Assembly: GCF_003031585.1 (NCBI RefSeq)
Contig: NZ_PWAA01000042.1
Location: 156,174-220,173 of the forward strand
Reading direction: 5' to 3'
Source of the DNA: Thalassobius sp. I31.1
GTDB lineage: Bacteria > Pseudomonadota > Alphaproteobacteria > Rhodobacterales > Rhodobacteraceae
Length of the DNA stretch: 64,000 nt
Position numbers and translations under genes: made by a program. Positions 58,447-64,000 of the stretch are shown in pieces. Position 1 is the first letter of the stretch. Each line of letters starts with the position of its first letter. The notes beneath the pieces were generated by a model. The model worked only from the letters and a program-made list of their open reading frames with translations, had not been told where the DNA came from and did no database searches.

Positions 58447-58813
58447 GGTATTGGAATTGGCGGTGGTGGCGGCGGTGGAGGTGCAGAAGGTGAATCTACA
58501 TCGGCATAGCCCAGACTGAAAGTTCCGGTTTGCTGAATAAAGTCATACCCGATGACTACAGCATTATTGTTGCTCAGATAGCCGATACCTGCATCAGCCC
58601 CGAACTTACCAGAGCCCGGATAGTAGATCACACCAAGCGCACCGACGACATCGTCGCGCTGGTCAGATGATAAGATTTTTGCGGTCAGGCCCAGTTCCGG
58701 TTACGCATTCCCCCAAAGGAAATTGTACCACCCAGCATCCAGGTCGGATCCGCGGCCGCAGCTGTTGCAACAAAACCTGTTGCACAGACAGCGGTAAGCA
58801 AGCGTTTAAGCAT
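58443..58813 (-). pseudogene. Frameshifted small exported protein gene (outer-membrane-like)
   Basis: From the ATG at 58813 (after GGGGAGTG) the frame encodes a signal peptide, MLKRLLTAVCATGFVATAAA, then DPTWMLGGTISFGG, and stops after about 40 codons. The sense continues one base back with LGLTAKILSSDQRDDVVGAL, GVIYYPGSGKFGADAGIGYL and a proline tail ending at 58443. The shift lies near 58693-58700, where one G seems missing from a GG run (CGGAACTGG on the minus strand). Restored, it is an about 120-residue exported protein of the small YadA/OMP-like type common in Rhodobacterales. Either a recent null mutation or a sequencing error explains it. Confidence 0.72.
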
Positions 58814-59065
58814 AACGCACTCCCCAGTGTTATGATTGAAACGAACAAACTTGTTACAGATTTAATTTACATTTGAGGGACTTGGATCGCATGTCAACGC
58901 ACCGAAACTGAGGCCGGATCAGGGCCGAATTGCGACTTCACGGGTTTGTGAGGCGAGCTGAGGGAGAAGTCGTTTCTCTCTTGAGTTAAAATTCAAGCAG
59001 GGATTTCATATTAAGGTTGTGTGCGTATGGTGAGCCGCAAGGACTATTTTTTGAGGGATAAATCT

Positions 59066-59494
59066 ATGCGTATGGCTTCAGTGCTTGCTTCGTTTTCACT
59101 GCTGTTAGCCCTTCCGGTTTCCGCTCAAAATTTCAGCTGTTCATTTGGGAGGCCAGCCTGTCTCGACTATGGCGACACCGTTTGTTCCTCAATGGGAAAA
59201 TGTGTTTCATCTTCTGCAGAGTGCTTTGAAAGCTACCAATGCAATTACGAAGGTTTCGCATGTCAGTCAGATGTCAGTGATTGCGTTGAAGAATATGAAA
59301 ACCTGCGAGGCGAGTACAACCACCTTGTACGCCGATACAATGATCGGGGTGATACGATTGCTGAGCTGGAGCGCAGTCAGAGAAATCTGCGCCAGGAACG
59401 AGAGCAGCTAGAGGCGCAGGTGCAGGACTACAGTTACTGTATTCAGGCAGCATCCACCTTAGCAGGTGCCCAGGCTTGTTGGGCACCATTCTGA
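59066..59494 (+). CDS. Secreted cysteine-rich protein with C-terminal coiled coil
   Basis: The 142-residue protein starts at the ATG at 59066 after TGAGGGA; a GTG start at 59021 is possible but would bury the signal peptide. The signal peptide is MRMASVLASFSLLLALPVSA. The mature N-terminal part has eight closely spaced Cys (SCSFGRPAC, VCSSMGKCVSS, ECFESYQC and so on), then a Glu/Arg-rich coiled coil (ELERSQRNLRQEREQLEAQV), and two more Cys near the end. No family is recognised. It is convergent with uvrB. The 250 bases upstream hold no gene I can support. Confidence 0.65.
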   Translation: MRMASVLASFSLLLALPVSAQNFSCSFGRPACLDYGDTVCSSMGKCVSSSAECFESYQCNYEGFACQSDVSDCVEEYENLRGEYNHLVRRYNDRGDTIAELERSQRNLRQEREQLEAQVQDYSYCIQAASTLAGAQACWAPF

Positions 59495-59498
59495 GGTA

Positions 59499-61691
59499 TT
59501 ACCGCCGTTTCCCCTTCCGCGCCCGCATCCCTGCTTTGCCGGCGCTTGACCGGCCTCCGGCGTTGTGGGCTTCGTTGACCGCTGCATCAATACTGCTCTG
59601 GCGGGCCATCGGGTCGCTTGCGACGGCAAGGTCGACTGCCTCAAGCCGTTTGACCTCATCGCGCAGACGGGCGGCTTCTTCAAACTCAAGGTTCTCAGCC
59701 GCCTTGCGCATTTCGTCACGCAGCCCGTTCAGGTGGGCTTCAAGATTTGCGCCGTGCAGCGGTTTATCGACAGTGGCTGTGACGCGGTTCATATCCACAT
59801 CACCATTGTAAAGCCCGGCCAGAACATCCTCGACGTTCTTTTTCACCGTCGCAGGCGTGATGCCGTGTTCTTCATTATAGGCCATCTGACGGGTGCGGCG
59901 ACGGTCGGTTTCGTCCATGGCGCGCTGCATCGAACCGGTGATCTTATCCGCGTACATAATGACCCGGCCCTCAGCGTTTCGGGCGGCACGACCGATGGTC
60001 TGGATCAGCGAGGTTTCAGAGCGCAGGAAACCTTCTTTATCCGCGTCCAAAATCGCCACCAGGCCACATTCCGGAATATCCAGGCCTTCCCGCAGAAGGT
60101 TGATCCCGACCAGCACATCAAAGGCCCCCAGCCGCAGATCCCGCAGGATTTCAATGCGTTCCAGCGTATCAATGTCGCTGTGCATATAGCGTACTTTGAT
60201 GCCCTGTTCGTGCAGATATTCGGTCAGGTCTTCGGACATGCGTTTGGTCAGGGTGGTGACAAGCGTGCGGAAACCGCCCTGAATCATTTTGCGCACTTCA
60301 TCCAGCAGATCATCAACCTGTGTCTCAACCGGACGGATTTCGATCACCGGATCCAGAAGACCTGTGGGACGGATCACCTGTTCGACAAAAACCCCGCCGG
60401 TCAGTTCCAGTTCCCAGTCTTTGGGCGTGGCTGACACAAACACAGATTGCGAACGCATCGCATCCCATTCCTCAAACTTCAGCGGTCGGTTGTCGAGGCA
60501 CGATGGCAGGCGGAATCCATGTTCCGCCAGCGTCGCCTTACGCCGTCTGTCACCGCGATACATGCCGCCAATCTGGGGCACGGACACATGGCTTTCATCG
60601 GCAAACACAATCGCGTTGTCCGGGATATATTCAAACAGGGTGGGGGGCGGTTCCCCCGGATTGCGCCCCGTCAGGTAGCGAGAATAGTTTTCTATCCCGT
60701 TGCAATAGCCCTGGGCCTCAATCATCTCGAGGTCGAATTTCACCCGTTGTTCAAGGCGTTGATATTCCAACAGCTTACCTTCGGCCTCATATTCAGCCAG
60801 GCGCACAGCCAGTTCTTCTTTGATCGACTTCACCGCCTGCAAAAGCGTCGGGCGGGGCGTCACATAATGCGAATTCGCATAGACCCGGACCTTTTCCAGA
60901 TCGGCCGTTTTTGCACCGGTCAGCGTGTCAAATTCGGTGATCGCTTCCAGTTCATCGCCAAAGAACGACAGCCGCCAACCGCGATCTTCAAGATGGCTTG
61001 GCCAGACTTCCAGGCTGTCACCGCGCACCCGGAATGTGCCACGCGAGAAGGCGTTATCATTGCGTTTATACTGCTGTTCAATCAGGCCCGACATGATTTC
61101 GCGCTGATCATAATCGTTACCAGCAATCAGATCCTGGGTCATGGCCGTATAGGTTTCGGACGAGCCAATACCATAAATACAGCTGACCGAGGCGACGATG
61201 ATCACATCATCCCGTTCCAGCAGAGATCGCGTCGCCGCATGGCGCATCCGGTCGATCTGCTCGTTAATCTGGCTTTCTTTTTCAATGAACGTATCAGATC
61301 GCGGCACGTAGGCTTCGGGCTGATAGTAATCATAGAAACTAACGAAATACTCGACAGAGTTTTCCGGGAAGAACCCTTTCATCTCACCATACAGCTGCGC
61401 GGCAAGGGTTTTGTTTGGGGCGAGGATAATCGCGGGGCGCTGGGTTTCCTCAATCACCTTGGCCATGGTGAAAGTCTTACCGGTGCCCGTTGCGCCCAGC
61501 AGCACCTGATCGCGTTCGCCGTCATGGATGCCCGTCGTCAGTTCGGCAATCGCTTTGGGCTGGTCGCCGGCAGGGGAGAAATCGCTGTGCATGACAAAGC
61601 GTTTGCCGCCTTCCATTTTGGTCAGCTTGCTGCGCCCGGCGCCTTTGGTCAGGCCGCTGGCCCGGCTGGTCTGAAGATCCGTCTCTGTCAC
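59499..61691 (-). CDS. uvrB: UvrABC excinuclease subunit B
   Basis: The 730-residue helicase-fold protein has the Walker [16 protein letters not shown], the beta-hairpin region [36 protein letters not shown], motif [11 protein letters not shown], and the C-terminal UVR domain ([16 protein letters not shown]). It binds damaged DNA after UvrA and positions UvrC. The start is a GTG at 61691 after AAGGGA; the core begins about 25 residues later. A C-terminal basic tail ([16 protein letters not shown]) and the extra N-terminus make it longer than E. coli UvrB. A LexA-type box lies 30 bases upstream. Confidence 0.97.
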   Translation of the reverse strand: MTETDLQTSRASGLTKGAGRSKLTKMEGGKRFVMHSDFSPAGDQPKAIAELTTGIHDGERDQVLLGATGTGKTFTMAKVIEETQRPAIILAPNKTLAAQLYGEMKGFFPENSVEYFVSFYDYYQPEAYVPRSDTFIEKESQINEQIDRMRHAATRSLLERDDVIIVASVSCIYGIGSSETYTAMTQDLIAGNDYDQREIMSGLIEQQYKRNDNAFSRGTFRVRGDSLEVWPSHLEDRGWRLSFFGDELEAITEFDTLTGAKTADLEKVRVYANSHYVTPRPTLLQAVKSIKEELAVRLAEYEAEGKLLEYQRLEQRVKFDLEMIEAQGYCNGIENYSRYLTGRNPGEPPPTLFEYIPDNAIVFADESHVSVPQIGGMYRGDRRRKATLAEHGFRLPSCLDNRPLKFEEWDAMRSQSVFVSATPKDWELELTGGVFVEQVIRPTGLLDPVIEIRPVETQVDDLLDEVRKMIQGGFRTLVTTLTKRMSEDLTEYLHEQGIKVRYMHSDIDTLERIEILRDLRLGAFDVLVGINLLREGLDIPECGLVAILDADKEGFLRSETSLIQTIGRAARNAEGRVIMYADKITGSMQRAMDETDRRRTRQMAYNEEHGITPATVKKNVEDVLAGLYNGDVDMNRVTATVDKPLHGANLEAHLNGLRDEMRKAAENLEFEEAARLRDEVKRLEAVDLAVASDPMARQSSIDAAVNEAHNAGGRSSAGKAGMRARKGKRR

Positions 61692-61720
61692 GATGTGATT
61701 CCCTTGCTTGATGCATTTTT

Positions 61721-61735
61721 GTCCTCTTTTTGTTC
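61721..61735 (-). promoter_or_regulatory. LexA-type SOS box upstream of uvrB
   Basis: GTCCTCTTTTTGTTC matches the alphaproteobacterial LexA consensus GTTC-N7-GTTC with one change in the first half. It lies 30 bases upstream of the uvrB GTG. uvrB is a classic SOS gene, which supports the reading. Confidence 0.5.
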
Positions 61736-61899
61736 TGCTGCAAGGGCGGGGCGCGTTTTTCAGGGCAGGGAGCGCAAAAAGGTTAATTAAGTATTTCCCT
61801 TCAGGTGGATAAAGGTGAAAATAAATACAACTTAAGGTAATTTTAGTCTTGCGTGGTTAACAACTTGCGGCGTAACCTGACTTTGCAAGCAGCAGAAAC

Positions 61900-61958
61900 G
61901 GTTGCCAGACCGGGTGAACCACCCACCCACCCCTCACTCCCCACCTCGTCTGGCAACC
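61900..61958 (+). ncRNA. Hairpin with very C-rich 37-base loop, sRNA or 5' leader element
   Basis: GGTTGCCAGAC (61900-61910) pairs perfectly with GTCTGGCAACC (61948-61958). The loop is almost purine-free in its second half (ACCACCCACCCACCCCTCAC then TCCCCACCTC), a form suited to bind ribosome-binding sites. It lies about 100 bases upstream of the complex I subunit gene. It may be an sRNA stem-loop or a leader element; no terminator was seen directly after it. Confidence 0.4.
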
Positions 61959-62059
61959 AACCTGCGCTTTCTTCCACTCAGAAACAGGGTATCATCCCTT
62001 GCGTTGATCGCCGCTTTGGCGTTATCTGCTGCATAAGTTATTCTAGCCGAGGAGAGCCC

Positions 62060-62371
62060 ATGCGCGCCCGTCTCTTTAAGCCAGCCCGCAATGCCATGCA
62101 GTCCGGTACAGCAAAAACGAAGAACTGGATCATGGAGTTCGCGCCATCTTCCGCGCGTGAGATTGATCCGCTGATGGGCTGGACGTCCTCGGATGATACA
62201 CAAAGCCAGGTCCGCATGTCTTTTGACAGCAAGGACGCTGCCCTGGATTATGCCAAAGACAATGGCATTCAGCTGATGATCCAGGAACCCCAGGCGCGCA
62301 AAGCCAATATTCGTCCCAACGGCTATGGCGAAAATTTCGCAACCAACCGCCGCCAGGTCTGGACACACTAA
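62060..62371 (+). CDS. ETC complex I subunit (NDUFS4-like) family protein
   Basis: The 103-residue protein begins [20 protein letters not shown], has [20 protein letters not shown], and ends [15 protein letters not shown], the pattern of the 18-kDa NDUFS4 accessory subunit of complex I found in alphaproteobacteria and mitochondria. It is a peripheral stabilising subunit of NADH dehydrogenase. The ATG at 62060 follows GAGGAGAGCC; the frame is open from 61853 but upstream codons cross the hairpin. It stands apart from a nuo operon. Confidence 0.9.
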   Translation: MRARLFKPARNAMQSGTAKTKNWIMEFAPSSAREIDPLMGWTSSDDTQSQVRMSFDSKDAALDYAKDNGIQLMIQEPQARKANIRPNGYGENFATNRRQVWTH

Positions 62372-62468
62372 GACAGTTTTCCGGTGGAAATTGACCATCT
62401 GCCGGATTTTTCCCTTTCGCTGCCCGCCGCTTTTGGCGATATAGCGAATGACCTCTGGGTCAAACGGC

Positions 62469-62545
62469 GGTCCCGTAGCTCAACTGGATAGAGCATCTGC
62501 CTTCTAAGCAGAGGGTTCGGGGTTCGAGTCCTCGCGGGATCGCCA
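62469..62545 (+). tRNA. tRNA-Arg (anticodon UCU), CCA encoded
   Basis: The gene has acceptor stem GGTCCCG/CGGGATC, D-arm GCTCAACTGGATAGAGC, anticodon loop CTTCTAA and T-loop GTTCGAGTC, and ends with GCCA. An intact integrase gene begins at the opposite end of a 23-base gap, so the 3' end is the probable attachment site. Confidence 0.96.
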
Positions 62546-62568
62546 TTATTAAAAATAACCCCTTAAAA

Positions 62569-63693
62569 TCAATCACTTGCAACTGATTTTGGAAACTGTT
62601 TCGGGTCGGTTTCCAATTTTTGTTTTTGATCTGTTCTTGTCAGGAGGCGTTTTCGGTCTGCTTTTCGGGAATATCTCTCTACCTCTGAGAGTGTTTCGTG
62701 ACCGGTCCAGGCGGCAATCTGGTGAGTCGTTGCGCCAAGTTCAGCCAGCTTAACAGCTCGAGATTTGCGCAATCCGTGGGCAGATCTACCCTCTGGCAGC
62801 CCTGCATTGCTTGCGGCTTTGGAAAACCATTGTGAAAATGATTTCACTGACCGGGCTTTGCCGTGGGTCGTGGTGATGAATGTCAGGTGTTTGTCGCCTC
62901 GTGCATCAAGGGCCGCGTGAAGCTGCGCCAGATCGGTTTGGATTGGGTCGGCCCATTCCGGTAGGTCGCGGCCCCATGGGATGGACACTTGCCCGCCGGT
63001 CTTGCTCTGCAAGTAGGTAAGCCAGCCCTCTTGATCCACCATGCCCTGAGATAGACCGACCGCGTCGCCTGACCGTGCGCCAGTCCAATAGATCACTTCA
63101 AAGGCCAGACGTTCACTGCTGCCGATATGGTAGAACTTGCGATAGGTTGAAATTTCATCTTCCGCCCATGGGGTGTGCCCTTCGCTTTTGGGGACAGGGC
63201 GCTTGCTTACCGCAAGGGAAACATTTTCGGCAATCAAGCCTGCGTCTACTGACCAGAGGCACAGCGCCCGCCATGCTCTCAATCTGTTGTTTGCGGCGTG
63301 TCCTGGCAGCTTGGTTATATCAGCCTGAATGTGCCGCGCTCTCAAGTCGGACATTTTGGCGTCGCCGTAGTCTTTTCGCAGAGCGTCAAGCCTGCGTCGC
63401 TTGGTGTCGCGGGTGCTGGCGCGGTTTGCCATGAAGCTGTCAGAGGATAGATAGGCCTCAATCGCGGCTGCAATGCTGCCAGTTCTGGCCCTGATCTTTC
63501 GCGGGCTGGTCAGGGCTTCTTGCTGCGCCGCCACATAGGCTTTCAGGAACTTTGCGCTGTTGTGGGGTAGGTCGGGCAGCCGAACGCGCGGCTTTCCCGG
63601 TTCACTGTAATAGATGAAACGCTTACCGTTCGGCTTTGTGACGGTCTTGATGTATTTCAATTTGAGGCCCCTAGGCCGAACAGGGCGTCGCAT
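62569..63693 (-). CDS. int: Tyrosine-type site-specific integrase at tRNA-Arg
   Basis: The 374-residue protein has an N-terminal arm-binding domain, a core-binding SAM-like region (about 90-185) and a catalytic domain with all expected residues: Arg in TGARSGDAV, His-x-x-Arg in HGLRKSRAV, His in WTGHETLSEV and Tyr in ERYSRKADR. It points toward tRNA-Arg and its stop lies 24 bases from the tRNA end. The ATG at 63693 follows AAGGAAGG. It should catalyse integration and excision of an element extending to the right beyond the window. It overlaps the HTH gene by 37 bases. Confidence 0.92.
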   Translation of the reverse strand: MRRPVRPRGLKLKYIKTVTKPNGKRFIYYSEPGKPRVRLPDLPHNSAKFLKAYVAAQQEALTSPRKIRARTGSIAAAIEAYLSSDSFMANRASTRDTKRRRLDALRKDYGDAKMSDLRARHIQADITKLPGHAANNRLRAWRALCLWSVDAGLIAENVSLAVSKRPVPKSEGHTPWAEDEISTYRKFYHIGSSERLAFEVIYWTGARSGDAVGLSQGMVDQEGWLTYLQSKTGGQVSIPWGRDLPEWADPIQTDLAQLHAALDARGDKHLTFITTTHGKARSVKSFSQWFSKAASNAGLPEGRSAHGLRKSRAVKLAELGATTHQIAAWTGHETLSEVERYSRKADRKRLLTRTDQKQKLETDPKQFPKSVASD

Positions 63694-63890
63694 GAGTTGC
63701 CTTCCTTCTGCCCTTCATAAGGCAGGCTGTCGGCGTATTCGTCAAGGTCGGCTTTGTCATAGACACGTTTGCCGCCAAGCTCTTTTCTGGGCAGATCCAG
63801 CTTGTAAAGGGTGGATACTGAAACCCCGATATACCGCGCAGCCATGGGCGCAGGCATTAGGCGGGGTGCATAATCAAGGGTGGCTGTCAT
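63657..63890 (-). CDS. Small HTH protein of the excisionase/AlpA-like group
   Basis: The 77-residue protein has a MerR/excisionase-type HTH (PAPMAARYIGVSVSTLYKLD, then RKELGGKRVYDKADLDEYAD). The ATG at 63890 follows AGGAGG. Located directly upstream of the integrase gene on the same strand, it is the likely recombination directionality factor or a regulator of the integrase. Confidence 0.83.
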   Translation of the reverse strand: MTATLDYAPRLMPAPMAARYIGVSVSTLYKLDLPRKELGGKRVYDKADLDEYADSLPYEGQKEGNSCDALFGLGASN

Positions 63891-63894
63891 ACTC

Positions 63895-64000
63895 TCAACC
63901 TCCTACAGCAGCGGCATCTGCGTTGGTTTCGTTTGTGGTGTTGGCGGCAAGGTGCCGGCAGTTGCTCCGGACAAGAGCCTCGGCCAAATCTGGACAGACG
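63895..64000 (-). CDS. 3' end of an unidentified gene of the integrative element
   Basis: On the minus strand an open frame enters from the right edge and ends at a TGA at 63895-63897, reading PDLAEALVRSNCRHLAA and ending DAAAVGG. Its stop is 4 bases from the HTH start, which fits an operon. Too little is visible to name it. Confidence 0.4.
   Translation of the reverse strand, partial: VCPDLAEALVRSNCRHLAANTTNETNADAAAVGG

Noticed and set aside
61853..62059. N-terminal extension of the complex I subunit gene
   Set aside because: Codons cross the C-rich hairpin, and the ATG at 62060 has a strong ribosome-binding site and family-like start.

Overview
The window is a chromosomal segment of an alphaproteobacterium, most probably a Rhodobacterales (Roseobacter-group) member. 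The grounds are moderately high GC, a leucine-degradation liu/mcc cluster, the DUF6446-glyS-ppdK order, an aa3 oxidase subunit I followed by a DUF2244 gene, a folB-folP-glmM cluster, long bidirectional terminator-like palindromes rich in GGGGGCTGGCCCCC, and a gene resembling the head spike of Rhodobacter-type gene transfer agents. The species cannot be named from the sequence alone.

Layout. 1-4.1 kb: leucine catabolism (methylcrotonyl-CoA carboxylase alpha subunit, cut at the left edge; a glutathione transferase; HMG-CoA lyase; methylglutaconyl-CoA hydratase). 4.1-11.5 kb: MarC, DUF6446, glyS, ppdK and a cell-wall hydrolase. 12.1-15.3 kb: folate and amino-sugar genes (folB, folP, glmM). 15.3-18.6 kb, minus strand: EamA exporter, Rieske oxygenase, ilvC. 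18.8-20.9 kb: two tandem Lrp/AsnC regulators and a class V aminotransferase. 21-25.7 kb: UbiH-type hydroxylase, pyrimidine nucleotidase, GntR regulator and a glycosyltransferase with an apparent N-terminal c-di-GMP-binding (MshEN) region and a CtrA-type site upstream. 25.9-28.8 kb: carA, yqeY, then a DUF1330/metallo-beta-lactamase-fold pair behind a nearly perfect SoxR-type promoter. 29-31.3 kb: ctaD and DUF2244. 31.5-33 kb: scar of a lost integrated element at tRNA-Leu(GAG). 33.2-37.6 kb: lipB, an outer-membrane protein, cytochrome c, dacB and nadD. 37.6-42 kb: ettA flanked by two AT-rich accessory genes, one of them a frameshifted abortive-infection-like gene, between inverted copies of a TTTAAA-rich repeat. 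42-44.5 kb: tRNA-Tyr, rlmB, a candidate sRNA and an FAD oxidoreductase. 44.75-50 kb: a TPP-riboswitch-controlled thiCOSGED operon. 50-54.5 kb: TerB-like protein, cupin/LysR pair, class I lysS, HCCA-isomerase/DsbA-like protein. 54.7-62.4 kb: beta-helix spike protein, small envelope proteins, uvrB with a probable LexA box, and an NDUFS4-like complex I subunit. 62.5-64 kb: tRNA-Arg(UCU) followed by an intact tyrosine integrase and a small HTH gene, the left boundary of an integrative element that runs out of the window.

Most of the segment is core metabolism. The accessory signal lies at the two tRNA-associated integrase sites and in the block around ettA. Regulatory sites with visible sequence support are the TPP riboswitch, the SoxR-type promoter, the CtrA-type site and the LexA-type box. 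No CRISPR array, rRNA or complete insertion sequence was seen.
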